Shown: in pieces, positions 55,631 to 64,000 of the stretch | How the letters are laid out: each line of letters opens with the position of its first letter | How positions within the stretch are numbered: the stretch's first letter is position 1 | NCBI GenBank assembly: GCA_017465225.1 | Contig: JAFTWQ010000019.1 | Coordinates: 20,269 to 84,268, forward strand | DNA: 64,000 nucleotides | Direction of reading: 5' to 3' | DNA from: Bacteroidales bacterium | GTDB taxonomy: Bacteria > Bacteroidota > Bacteroidia > Bacteroidales > UBA932 | Translations under genes and position numbers: made by a program | The notes under the pieces: generated by a model | Seen by the model: only the letters and a program-made list of their open reading frames with translations | Told to the model about the DNA's origin: nothing | Databases searched by the model: none

Positions 55631-56458
55631 CTACAATCCGAGCAGATCATTCATTCTGCCCAAGTCTTTTTTCAGCTTCGTTCGTCTGCGATTCTCGCCT
55701 GTCACTTCGACCGGGTGACAATCCCCGAGGATACGTTCGTATATCCGCTTGTTCGCCTGTGCGCTCGTCATATCTCGGAGCGTCAGGTTTGTTGTGATAA
55801 TCATCGGCAGTTTAGCTCGGCATCGTCCGTCAATGACGCTGAACACCTGCTCTGCCACATATTCGCTCTGACGTTCTGCGCCGAGATCGTCTATCACGAG
55901 AAGGTCTACTTGATTCAGACTGTCGATATACACCTGCTTGTCCTCCACGCTCCAGAGCGCATTGAGGATCCTCGAAAAACTTGTCATCAGACAAGGGATT
56001 CCGCGGTCGATAAGCTCGTTTACGATGCACGCTGCCGCGTACGTCTTGCCCACTCCGCAGTCGCCGTACAGAACAAGACCTTTTCCCTCGCGTTTCATCT
56101 CGTCGAAATGTTCCGCATATCTTCTCGCCGCCTTGATGATCGCCGTCTCCTGCGCATTGGCGAACGTCCATGCCTTCATCTCGTGCACGGGCATCGCCAT
56201 CCTGCGAAGCTCTTTGCGAAGCTCTGCCGCCTTGCGACGCTCTTCCTCCTCGCGCTCTTTGATCAGCTCTGCCCTTCGGCATTGACACGCGATGGGGAAG
56301 ATTCTTTCTTTCCCCATGAACGTCTTTTTCGTCTGTATCGGAGTGCGGCATTTTTTGCAGTACAGGATCCCGCCCTTCTCGTATCCGCGTCCCATGATTG
56401 CTTGCTCTTTTACCGCTATGTCCGCCAGATCAAGCAGAATTGCATCCATGCTGTTCAC
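55631..56458 (-). CDS. DnaC-like helicase loader (copy 2)
   Basis: Identical translation to 10,571-11,398. Confidence 0.88.
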   Translation of the reverse strand: MNSMDAILLDLADIAVKEQAIMGRGYEKGGILYCKKCRTPIQTKKTFMGKERIFPIACQCRRAELIKEREEEERRKAAELRKELRRMAMPVHEMKAWTFANAQETAIIKAARRYAEHFDEMKREGKGLVLYGDCGVGKTYAAACIVNELIDRGIPCLMTSFSRILNALWSVEDKQVYIDSLNQVDLLVIDDLGAERQSEYVAEQVFSVIDGRCRAKLPMIITTNLTLRDMTSAQANKRIYERILGDCHPVEVTGENRRRTKLKKDLGRMNDLLGL

Positions 56459-57215
56459 TTTTTCTCCCTCGCTCTCTCTCGATGAAATCTGCAAGATCGT
56501 CATGTTCTTCTTGCTTCTGCTGTCTGTTTTCGTAATTGCCTTCCAGCACTTTTGCCATGTTCTTTGCGTTCATCAGCCAATCGAACGATGCTTTCCAACC
56601 TCGTTCATTTCTGCCGGTCAAGAAATCGCTCGCCTGCGCTATCTCGAACAATCGCCGAAACGTCTCGATATCGCCTTTGTATTCCAGCCATCTTGCATTT
56701 ATCGCTGTGATCCGTCCACTCGTTATGTATCCCACAGAAGGGAGAGACACACACGTTTCGTTGTATATCGACACGATATCCTCGCAAGGTGCTTTTTCTA
56801 CTCTCTTTTTCTTTGGTTCTTTTTTAGATTGGTTATTTATTATATCTTTATTTATTAGTGTGGGTTTTTCCAAGATAGGTTTATCCAAGATTGGATTTTC
56901 CAAGATAGGTTTTTCCCGTTTTGGTTTTTCGCGCAGAATATACTCGACGTTTTTCAGTCGTCCTTTTTCATCACGCACACGCTTTCTCTCCAGATAGCCA
57001 TGTGATTCCAACTCTTTCAGCCCTGCCGAGATCGTATCTACTCCGACTCCGATGACCGTTGCAAGACCTTTAATGTTGTATTCCCACGAATCAGATAAAC
57101 TGAGACAGAAGACGAGGATAAACCGCGCCTTAATACTCAAGCTCGTATCACGCAGGATCTCATTTGATACAATGCTGAAATTTTTATCTTTTTCTACTCT
57201 GATCTGCGCCATCAT
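56430..57215 (-). CDS. Replication initiator (copy 2)
   Basis: Identical translation to 11,370-12,155. Confidence 0.8.
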   Translation of the reverse strand: MMAQIRVEKDKNFSIVSNEILRDTSLSIKARFILVFCLSLSDSWEYNIKGLATVIGVGVDTISAGLKELESHGYLERKRVRDEKGRLKNVEYILREKPKREKPILENPILDKPILEKPTLINKDIINNQSKKEPKKKRVEKAPCEDIVSIYNETCVSLPSVGYITSGRITAINARWLEYKGDIETFRRLFEIAQASDFLTGRNERGWKASFDWLMNAKNMAKVLEGNYENRQQKQEEHDDLADFIERERGRKSEQHGCNSA

Positions 57216-57750
57216 TATCCCCCCATTCGTCTTTCAGCCTTGCCAGTTCAGCAGGCGGAAGAGTCTCCGCCCCGACTGCCTTTGCTTCTTCGACCAGTCC
57301 GTCTATCAGTCGTGCCATCTCTGCCGTATCGTATGTACTGCTGCCATGATATGCAGCAACGTTTACATATCCGCTCAGCTTCGATGCGCCGAGATCCTCT
57401 ACGATCCAACCGATGCCCTTAGCCGTCCAGATATGCTTGAAGTGATCGACCGCCGTCTCTCTGATTGGCAGGATCGTACAATGTCCGCATTCTGATATCG
57501 CCTTGCGGTACACATCGACCGCAGATACCCTCACGTGCTCCTTCGACAGCTTTTTTGCTATCGAGTGGCACAACACCCAACAGTATGCGTTCGCATCCCT
57601 AGACCTGCGCTCTCGCTTCAATTCGACCGTTATCTTTTTCCCCTTCGAACAGCATTCTTGAAGCGCGATGAGGTCGTCTATCGACCGAAACGGCACCTGC
57701 ACTTGAAGCATTCCGCCGAAGACGTTGATCCTATCCGTTGTGAATTTCAT
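57184..57750 (-). CDS. ninB: NinB-like recombination protein (copy 2)
   Basis: Identical translation to 12,124-12,690. Confidence 0.75.
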   Translation of the reverse strand: MKFTTDRINVFGGMLQVQVPFRSIDDLIALQECCSKGKKITVELKRERRSRDANAYCWVLCHSIAKKLSKEHVRVSAVDVYRKAISECGHCTILPIRETAVDHFKHIWTAKGIGWIVEDLGASKLSGYVNVAAYHGSSTYDTAEMARLIDGLVEEAKAVGAETLPPAELARLKDEWGDNDGADQSRKR

Positions 57751-58039
57751 CTTCGACCTCCAGATAATTGCGCCCGATCAGCTTCATGAAATCATCGCGA
57801 CTGTGGTCTAATTCATATACAGTCTGGCATACTCTTTTCAGCGCGAGGTCAACTTCTCTGTTCCTGTGTGCGCTTATGTTACTGCCGGTATGATGATCGT
57901 GACACAGCCATACGGTGAATCCATGCTTGTCACTGATCTTGCGATTCGCCGTCCCGAAGAAGATATGATGCTTCTCCAGATTCGTTGTGGTGTCGCAGAT
58001 GAAGCACGTCTTGTCCGTCTGTATGATCGATTTAGCCAT
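57731..58039 (-). CDS. HNH-like zinc protein (copy 2)
   Basis: Identical translation to 12,671-12,979. Confidence 0.75.
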   Translation of the reverse strand: MAKSIIQTDKTCFICDTTTNLEKHHIFFGTANRKISDKHGFTVWLCHDHHTGSNISAHRNREVDLALKRVCQTVYELDHSRDDFMKLIGRNYLEVEDEIHNG

Positions 58040-58625
58040 CTGCCCGTATCTCCTTGATCGCTTTTTGGATGTCATATCGGCAGCCTTTGAATTTATCGCT
58101 TTTCAGCGCGTCCTGCAGTTGCTTCTTCGACAGATTCCCGAGCTCGTACCACTTGCCGTTCTCGCTCAGGATATACGTCTTGCCGTCACGCTTTTGCCAA
58201 GACTCTGTTGTATCTTCCTTGCTTGCCGTTACAGGCTTGTCACTATCTGCGTCTTTCACATCGTCGATGCAGAAAAGACCATTCAGCGCATATTTCCGCG
58301 CATAACTCGATGCCGAACCTGTGATCTGCGAAGCGTCCATACCTGCCTTCTCGTCCGTCTCACGCGCGTATCCATCCGCGCTTGCACTGCCATCTGAATC
58401 AAGGTCATACAGTCTCGCGGTCGCTCTGATATAGAACCTTCCACCTGTTTCAACGAGCGAATCAGTCACGATCAACACCGCGCCATGCGTCTGGCAAAGC
58501 GGCTTAACTGCTTCAAGAATGTCCTCTGCGTTGCGGTAGTTAAATTTACCGAATTTGTTGTACTGATTCTTCGGCGCTTTCAATTCCATCTGAATCAGCT
58601 GCAGCTTCGTCATGATGTCCTTCAT
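58032..58625 (-). CDS. erf: Erf-family annealing protein (copy 2)
   Basis: Identical translation to 12,972-13,565. Confidence 0.9.
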   Translation of the reverse strand: MKDIMTKLQLIQMELKAPKNQYNKFGKFNYRNAEDILEAVKPLCQTHGAVLIVTDSLVETGGRFYIRATARLYDLDSDGSASADGYARETDEKAGMDASQITGSASSYARKYALNGLFCIDDVKDADSDKPVTASKEDTTESWQKRDGKTYILSENGKWYELGNLSKKQLQDALKSDKFKGCRYDIQKAIKEIRADG

Positions 58626-58929
58626 CGTTCGTCTCCTCCTTTTTAGCCTTATCAACATAGCAGTAGAACTCTACTCCACACACATCTTCGCACAACTGCT
58701 CTCTGTTAGCATCGTACGATTCTTTTCTTTTCGACTTCTCTTTGTCGAACGGGAAATCTTCTTCGTAAAACTGCACTCCGATCGAATCGCTGTACCCGAG
58801 ATTGATATATATCGCCGTTGCGCCAAGCTCTTTCGCCGCAACCTGTGCCGCTTTTAAATAATCGATCATCTTGTCCATCATTTCTTCCTTATGCCGCAAT
58901 ACTTGTTCACGCATCTTATCTTCATGCAT
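58546..58929 (-). CDS. Hypothetical acidic phage protein (copy 2)
   Basis: Identical translation to 13,486-13,869. Confidence 0.6.
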   Translation of the reverse strand: MHEDKMREQVLRHKEEMMDKMIDYLKAAQVAAKELGATAIYINLGYSDSIGVQFYEEDFPFDKEKSKRKESYDANREQLCEDVCGVEFYCYVDKAKKEETNDEGHHDEAAADSDGIESAEESVQQIR

Positions 58930-58940
58930 CTTACATCCTC

Positions 58941-59144
58941 CTAGATATGCAGCGCGTTCAACATCTGCGCTGCTTGTGTCTTATCCGTCTTGTATACCTT
59001 CATCGCCCATTCGGTGATGATCTCCAACGCGACCCTGTCGGCACGTGCTTCTTCTCTCATCGACTCGGGCAAGCTCGGAGCATCCTCCTGCTCGATTCGC
59101 CATGCTATCTTCTGCACCCGAGCGAGTGCTGCTTCAAAATCCAT
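58941..59144 (-). CDS. Small helical protein (copy 2)
   Basis: Identical translation to 13,881-14,084. Confidence 0.6.
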   Translation of the reverse strand: MDFEAALARVQKIAWRIEQEDAPSLPESMREEARADRVALEIITEWAMKVYKTDKTQAAQMLNALHI

Positions 59145-59234
59145 GTTGCCACCTTCTATCATTTGTGATATGATTTATCTAAGTTCTTTTCTAATGTCCT
59201 GATCGGGATTGCCGTCCCGACAGGACTCTTTTTT

Positions 59235-59432
59235 TTATGCGATCCAAGCGATCACCGCCATCACGACCATGCCGGCTGCGAACCAACGCAAGTTCTTTTT
59301 GTTCTCCTGCCACATTTCTGCAGCCATCTCGCCGATAATCTCTGCAAGCACGTGCGGAATGTCGCGCACGTACACACCTTTTACATCGTCATTTTGGTCA
59401 ACGATGAGCTTATACGTCTTGCCGTTCATCAT
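59235..59432 (-). CDS. Small tail-anchored membrane protein (copy 2)
   Basis: Identical translation to 14,175-14,372. Confidence 0.55.
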   Translation of the reverse strand: MMNGKTYKLIVDQNDDVKGVYVRDIPHVLAEIIGEMAAEMWQENKKNLRWFAAGMVVMAVIAWIA

Positions 59433-59548
59433 TTTTTTACCCCCTTTAACTCCGAGCGATATACGTTCTGATTCTTTTTGATGATTTTGTCGATTCGACT
59501 CACCTGACATCTCTTGCCATCGTGGTACGCGACTAATTTCCCTGCCAT
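59429..59548 (-). CDS. Small basic protein (copy 2)
   Basis: Same sequence as 14,369-14,488. Confidence 0.55.
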   Translation of the reverse strand: MAGKLVAYHDGKRCQVSRIDKIIKKNQNVYRSELKGVKK

Positions 59549-59559
59549 GATTATTCCTC

Positions 59560-60192
59560 CTATTTTTTGGATAATTCTTTCATCTTCTTGAAGAAATCTA
59601 TCGCTGCCATATATTCGTCATAATATGGCTTGTTCGGCTCACTGCCTTTTTCGCCATATACGCTTTCTACACGTGCGGTAAACTCGTTCAGGGTGCCGCC
59701 TTTATATTTGTTCCAACAGCCGCATGACACAATATCGTCCGTTGCGTTGTATGTAGTTGTACCTTTACGGCTGCCGATACGCACGACTTGATAATATTTT
59801 TTATCCAAGTTCGCGTCTGTCAAGTACGCGCCTGCCAAGTACGCGCCTGTCAAGTTCGCGTCTGTCAAGTACGCGCCTGTCAAGTTCGCGTCTGTCAAGT
59901 TCGCGCCTGTCAAGTTCGCGCCTGCCAAGTTCGCGCGTGTCAAGTTCGCGCCTGTCAAGTTCGCGTCTGTCAAGTTCGCGTCTGCCAAGTTCGCGCCTGC
60001 CAAGTTCGCGCGTGTCAAGTTCGCGCGTGTCAAGTTCGCGTCTGCCAAGTACGCGCCTGCCAAGTTCGCGCGTGTCAAGTTCGCGCCTGCCAAGTACGCG
60101 CCTGCCAAGTACGCGCGGCAGCCGCCTTCTTCACCTCTAAGCCATCTCCCATGATTTGCAACGATCTCGTTAAGCTTCTCTTGTGTAATCAC
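59560..60192 (-). CDS. Pentapeptide-repeat protein (copy 2, one residue different)
   Basis: Same as 14,500-15,132 except that base 60,051 is A where 14,991 is T. On the coding strand this changes AAC to TAC, so one repeat unit reads A-Y-L instead of A-N-L. Both units exist elsewhere in the array, so the change could come from slippage or gene conversion within the array, a real variant, or a consensus error. Confidence 0.9.
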   Translation of the reverse strand: MITQEKLNEIVANHGRWLRGEEGGCRAYLAGAYLAGANLTRANLAGAYLADANLTRANLTRANLAGANLADANLTDANLTGANLTRANLAGANLTGANLTDANLTGAYLTDANLTGAYLAGAYLTDANLDKKYYQVVRIGSRKGTTTYNATDDIVSCGCWNKYKGGTLNEFTARVESVYGEKGSEPNKPYYDEYMAAIDFFKKMKELSKK

Positions 60193-60206
60193 GTCTTGTC
60201 CCCTCC

Positions 60207-60470
60207 TCAATATATCCGCGGCATTTTCACGCGCTGTCCTCGTTTTGGCAGCGGCATATCCGCGATCTCTCTCAATGCCGTTTTTGCTTTCGGCTCAACG
60301 ATCGACACAGTAACTTTCGTCTCGATCCATTTTTCGTAGTCCGACTGTCTGATGTACCGTTTGCCGTCGATCAGCACGTGCGGCAATCCGCATTTGCGTA
60401 CCCAACGATACAGCTTGTGATACGACAGCTCGTTTTGTTCGGCGAATGTCGCCATATCCACCAGCTTCAT
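60207..60470 (-). CDS. Excisionase-like DNA-binding protein (copy 2)
   Basis: Identical translation to 15,147-15,410. Confidence 0.75.
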   Translation of the reverse strand: MKLVDMATFAEQNELSYHKLYRWVRKCGLPHVLIDGKRYIRQSDYEKWIETKVTVSIVEPKAKTALREIADMPLPKRGQRVKMPRIY

Positions 60471-60609
60471 ACCTGCACCTCCCTGCTCCTGAGCGGAGCT
60501 TTTTTCTTTTTCGATTTGCCACACACAAAGTTTTCTGCTTAGCTTGACTATTTTACTGATTAGCGGTAAACTGTCTGCACCAAAAAAAGATGCAAAGGAG
60601 CTGAACACC

Positions 60610-60939
60610 ATGGACGAACAAGATTTCAAACTACTGTACTTCATCTTCAAGCAGGACGATACAAGCGTACCTGCCATTCTGGTAAAATTCCACGCATACC
60701 CAGAAATTACGCAAGATACTGAAGCTCGCATCGACAAGCTCATAGCAAAAGACCTCCTTGAGAAAGTAAACAGTAATCTGCATCTAACCGTTTATGGTTA
60801 CAAGGCTGTAAATGATTACATTGACACCAACCCTATATCTTGTGATATGCCTTTCTTAACCAAAGAGAATATTTCGTATCTTTCAACGGTAATGATTGCT
60901 ATTTGTAGCATTATTAACATCCTCGTTCGAATCGGTTAA
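60610..60939 (+). CDS. Membrane-anchored winged-helix protein (copy 2)
   Basis: Identical translation to 15,550-15,879; promoter copy at 60,544-60,572. Confidence 0.65.
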   Translation: MDEQDFKLLYFIFKQDDTSVPAILVKFHAYPEITQDTEARIDKLIAKDLLEKVNSNLHLTVYGYKAVNDYIDTNPISCDMPFLTKENISYLSTVMIAICSIINILVRIG

Positions 60940-61064
60940 TCACCAAAAATGTAACGACCAATTAGTAATCCGTAAGAGAAGAACATTAGCTCATCATATT
61001 GTCCTTGATACAGCAAAACAGAATAGACAACAATCATTAACATAAAACCAACTATGTGCCGCAT
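60936..61064 (-). CDS. Small membrane protein (copy 2)
   Basis: Same sequence as 15,876-16,004. Confidence 0.45.
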   Translation of the reverse strand: MRHIVGFMLMIVVYSVLLYQGQYDELMFFSYGLLIGRYIFGD

Positions 61065-61114
61065 ATTACCCATCCGCCCCCACAGCAACACTTAAAACGA
61101 TTAAGTCGTTTTTT

Positions 61115-61312
61115 CTACTTAAAAAAAATAAGCTCGTCATGCTCCACAGCATAAACCTCGCACATTTTCTTAATTGTAGGTGCAGTCGGGAATGTATGTC
61201 CGTTTTCGTAGCTATAAAGCGTTTTCTCACTAATACCAAGCATTTCAGCTGCTTTTTCTTGCGTAAGATTAACATTTACTCTCGCCGCCTTCAAACTAAG
61301 TTTTGCCATCAT
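61115..61312 (-). CDS. Cro-like regulator (copy 2)
   Basis: Identical translation to 16,055-16,252. Operators recur at 61,095-61,111 and 61,324-61,340. Confidence 0.8.
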   Translation of the reverse strand: MMAKLSLKAARVNVNLTQEKAAEMLGISEKTLYSYENGHTFPTAPTIKKMCEVYAVEHDELIFFK

Positions 61313-61351
61313 TACACCTCCTCAAACGATTAAATCGTTTTTTCTGTTTTA

Positions 61352-61380
61352 ATTATATACCATCAAAAACTATTCGTCAA
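61352..61380 (-). promoter_or_regulatory. Early lytic promoter (copy 2)
   Basis: Second copy of the TTGACG-17-TATAAT promoter at 16,292-16,320. Confidence 0.8.
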
Positions 61381-61463
61381 CGGTTTTTTCGTTTTTTTAT
61401 TTACTTTTTATTTCTTTTTTTACGGATTTGATGTAAGATGAAGATAGAAAAGGTGGTGTCATT

Positions 61464-62039
61464 ATGAGCATAGAAGTCGATAAGAAGATCGTGAGCAAAA
61501 ATCTCCTTCGTCTTATACAAGAAAGCGGCAAGAGCCGGAAACAAATAAGCGAAGCTATCGGAGTAAGCTATTCAACGTTTACCGACTGGTCGAATGGCAG
61601 AAGCTACCCACGTCATGAAGGTATCGTAGCTCTCGCAAATTTTTTTGGTGTGCCAACATCTGCATTAACTGAAGAACAAAAAACCCCTGTTTCACTTCGT
61701 ACACCTGCTGAGATCGGCGACATCATCCGCGAACACCGTGAAAAACTCGGTTTATCTTATGATGAGCTTGCTACGTTAGCAAATACAACTACTATGTCTC
61801 TGAGAAGGTGGGAAAAAGGGAAAATAGCTAACCCACGCACTGATGCCATCGAAAACCTAGCCAGAGCTTTGAAGCTGCCGACTGCCATCCTCCGCGGAAT
61901 ACCACTAACCGAAGACCAAATACAAAAGCAAAAACTCATCAAAGAGATAGACAAGGTACTGTCAGATATCCACCTTACCGACGAAGAAATACAACAAGTA
62001 GTCAGTTATATAAAATTTTTAATCACTCAAAGAAAATAA
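61464..62039 (+). CDS. Two-HTH phage repressor (copy 2)
   Basis: Identical translation to 16,404-16,979. If the copies are tandem prophages, repression would come from two loci. Confidence 0.8.
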   Translation: MSIEVDKKIVSKNLLRLIQESGKSRKQISEAIGVSYSTFTDWSNGRSYPRHEGIVALANFFGVPTSALTEEQKTPVSLRTPAEIGDIIREHREKLGLSYDELATLANTTTMSLRRWEKGKIANPRTDAIENLARALKLPTAILRGIPLTEDQIQKQKLIKEIDKVLSDIHLTDEEIQQVVSYIKFLITQRK

Positions 62040-62055
62040 GAAAGAAGATGATTGT

Positions 62056-62613
62056 ATGTTTGTCATTAACGTACTAGAAAAATTTATTTGCGGCATTATC
62101 TTTATTTTTCTCAAATCTGATTATCAGAAAGTATCTTATAAAAATCTTAATAAGTTTTTAGATACCGAACTTACTATTATATGTGAGCAGGCAAACCTTT
62201 CAAAAAAACATGTTTTCCCGTATATTGTCAAACCTATGTGTAATCACATAGATATTATCCGCAACGAAAGATTTTTATATCACAGAAGCAGTCACGATGC
62301 GCTTTATGCTTTTAACAACTATGATTTCTATTTATGTTATGCAGACATGTTATCCTCATATTCTCGATACTGGCGTGCAAGAGGATTTTATATCAACTTC
62401 CATAGCCGCAGTGAATTATTATCGGCATTGCTCAAAAGAGGTCACGAAAAAAATTATTTTTCTGAAGAAACCATAGATAAATACGAATCATTGTCACGAA
62501 AAGTTAGCATATGGAAAATACCAGACTACACAAGCGATGAGCTTAAATTTATAAGTCTTGTTTTGTTTGTGGTCATACCTTTATTCCAAATAATTTTTAT
62601 CTTTATTGATTAA
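62056..62613 (+). CDS. AT-rich membrane protein (copy 2)
   Basis: Identical translation to 16,996-17,553; the terminator that follows recurs at 62,626-62,659. Confidence 0.65.
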   Translation: MFVINVLEKFICGIIFIFLKSDYQKVSYKNLNKFLDTELTIICEQANLSKKHVFPYIVKPMCNHIDIIRNERFLYHRSSHDALYAFNNYDFYLCYADMLSSYSRYWRARGFYINFHSRSELLSALLKRGHEKNYFSEETIDKYESLSRKVSIWKIPDYTSDELKFISLVLFVVIPLFQIIFIFID

Positions 62614-62676
62614 CAGACAAAACACAAGACCGACTACCCCTATGGCAGTCGGTCTTTTTGGAAAGGAGAGAATCAT

Positions 62677-63804
62677 ATGCCGAGCAAGCTAAAAAAACGC
62701 GGCAACTCATATCTGTTGACAGTCGTTCGAGATGGTAAGGAGTACACTAAGACGGTTCGTACCACCAAGAAAAGCGAAGCAGAAAAAGAGTGGACGATAT
62801 TTGCCAGCGAAGTTTTGCGCGACAGAGTCGTCGCCAAGAGCGAAGGACATATGACGCTAGATCAATTCTACGCCTACTGGCTTAAAAACTATGCGGAACT
62901 GCATCTGGAGCCGTCCACGATAGAGACACGCAGAAGGCTATATGCCCGAATCGGCGAATCCCTCGGACAGCTCAAGCTGTGCAACATACGCAAGCGACAC
63001 GTGCTTGAATTCGTCAAGAACCTCTCCTCGCCCACAGCATCATTTGATGGCAAGCCTCTTTCCACCATATACATCAAGAATCATATTACACTATTGACAA
63101 CGTTGTTGAATCATGCAATTGACTGGGATTTCATAGCAACCAACCCTGCGCTACGGGTAAAGATACCCGGGACAACAACTCCGAAAGAAATGCCTAGTGA
63201 AGCAGATTTCGCCAAGCTCCTCTCGCTCGTGGACGAGCACCATGACGTCAGATTCCGTCTTTGGGTCGCGCTTGCCTTCACGCTCGGACTGAGAAAAGAA
63301 GAGATTTTCGGATTAAAATGGGGCGATATCTCTTCCAAGATTCTCTCCGTCAATCGCGCAGCCGTCTATATTCATCGAACAGGTGTCGTCACCAAACCGC
63401 CTAAATCAAAACGAAGCCAACGCACATTACCGCTCTCTCTGGCGGCATCGACACTCCTTTACGAGTGGAAAAAAACATATGCGAAAAAATTCGCCATCCC
63501 GACAGATGATTCGTTCGTTTTCCCCAATCCCATTGGCGGCATCCTCCACCCTTCCATGTTCAACTACTTTCTCAATATGTTGTGTGACAGAAATAATCTT
63601 CCGCGCATCACACCGCATTCACTCCGCCATATGTACGGCACATACCTCCTAGCAGGAGGAGTGAACATTGCTACGATCAGCTCATTGATGGGACACGCAA
63701 ACAGCGCATTTACCCTCTCAAGATACGTACATGAATTGAAATCTTTGGAAGAACAGACAGCCTCTATCATGGATAATACCCTCTTGAAACTAACGCATAA
63801 ATAA
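62677..63804 (+). CDS. int: Tyrosine integrase (copy 2)
   Basis: Identical translation to 17,617-18,744; the bidirectional terminator recurs at 63,809-63,837. Confidence 0.95.
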   Translation: MPSKLKKRGNSYLLTVVRDGKEYTKTVRTTKKSEAEKEWTIFASEVLRDRVVAKSEGHMTLDQFYAYWLKNYAELHLEPSTIETRRRLYARIGESLGQLKLCNIRKRHVLEFVKNLSSPTASFDGKPLSTIYIKNHITLLTTLLNHAIDWDFIATNPALRVKIPGTTTPKEMPSEADFAKLLSLVDEHHDVRFRLWVALAFTLGLRKEEIFGLKWGDISSKILSVNRAAVYIHRTGVVTKPPKSKRSQRTLPLSLAASTLLYEWKKTYAKKFAIPTDDSFVFPNPIGGILHPSMFNYFLNMLCDRNNLPRITPHSLRHMYGTYLLAGGVNIATISSLMGHANSAFTLSRYVHELKSLEEQTASIMDNTLLKLTHK

Positions 63805-63863
63805 CCAAAAAAGCGTATGCATTGTGCATACGCTTTTCTCGTTTGTACCCCTTGTATCAATTT

Positions 63864-64000
63864 AGGGGACAAAACAGGGGACAAAATCATATCTTTCTAT
63901 CACCTTGCCACCTGCTCAAGCCTTAATTTATCTGCAATCATCGCCATAAATTCAGAATTGGTCGGCTTGCCTTTCTCAACGTTTATCGTATACCCAAATA
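63864..64000. other. Second attachment core, cut by the window edge
   Basis: The two arm-type repeats (63,864-63,886) and the Spo0A C-terminal coding sequence (from the TGA at 63,900-63,902, minus strand) are present, but the window ends within codon 2 of the recognisable fragment. Whether the upstream spo0A body or more phage DNA follows cannot be seen. Confidence 0.75.

Larger units (their letters stand above)
45061..64000. repeat. Second copy of the 18.9-kb direct repeat
   Basis: Second reading of bases 1-18,940. The copy runs up to the window edge and stops inside the spo0A-like attachment core, five bases before the end of the recognisable Spo0A homology. It may be a second tandem prophage or untrimmed circular overlap. 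Confidence 0.97.

Noticed and set aside
1-64000. tRNA genes, rRNA, insertion sequences, toxin-antitoxin pairs
   Set aside because: I saw no cloverleaf with a CCA-type end, no transposase, and no recognisable pair; this is by eye and not from tRNAscan or a database search.

Overview
The window is a temperate, short-tailed (podovirus-type) phage genome of 45,060 bp that is present 1.42 times: bases 1-18,940 recur at 45,061-64,000 with a constant offset of 45,060. The translated genes of the two copies are identical except for one base in a pentapeptide-repeat gene (14,991 T versus 60,051 A, an Asn/Tyr change). This can be a concatemeric or circular phage molecule read past its start, or two tandem prophages. 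The last visible base lies inside the attachment site, so the sequence just beyond 64,000 decides between them.

Host: about 100 bp at the presumed phage attachment site (18,840-18,944, minus strand) encode the last 34 residues and stop codon of Spo0A, the sporulation master regulator. This points to a spo0A-bearing Bacillota host and to integration into the 3' end of spo0A with the reading frame restored. A lipoprotein-like, beta-rich lysis-cassette protein and a TM plus coiled-coil protein would suit a diderm Bacillota host (Negativicutes), but that part is inference.

Layout of one unit. (i) 15.5-18.8 kb, immunity and integration: a small membrane-anchored winged-helix gene, a Cro-like HTH gene with a near-consensus divergent promoter and two near-identical 17-bp operators, a repressor with two HTH domains, an AT-rich membrane protein, a tyrosine integrase, then attP with arm-type repeats. 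(ii) 15.4 down to 5.4 kb, minus strand, a tightly overlapping early operon: excisionase-like protein, pentapeptide protein, Erf annealing protein, HNH-like protein, NinB, replication initiator, DnaC-like loader, DNA methyltransferase, PAPS-reductase-family protein, SSB, RusA, a sigma-region-4-like late regulator and a MazG-like protein. (iii) 4.9-5.3 kb, a two-gene plus-strand island with its own promoter, a palindromic operator in the promoter spacer and a terminator. (iv) From 4.8 kb down through base 1/45,060 to 28.5 kb, minus strand: terminase, portal, scaffold, capsid, cement protein, T7-like tail tube proteins, internal virion proteins (one with an NlpC/P60 domain, one of 2,759 residues with ADP-ribosyltransferase-like and HExxH modules) and tail fibres. 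(v) 25.2-19.2 kb, minus strand: fibre assembly protein, TM/coiled-coil protein, holin, amidase, a lipoprotein-like protein, and small structural-looking genes, one of which is split by a group I intron carrying a GIY-YIG homing endonuclease.

The head module (Bbp19-like, scaffold, capsid, Bbp16-like cement) has the order of Bordetella phage BPP-1, while the tail and ejection module resembles T7. No reverse transcriptase or diversity-generating element was seen. I found no tRNA, CRISPR array or insertion sequence.
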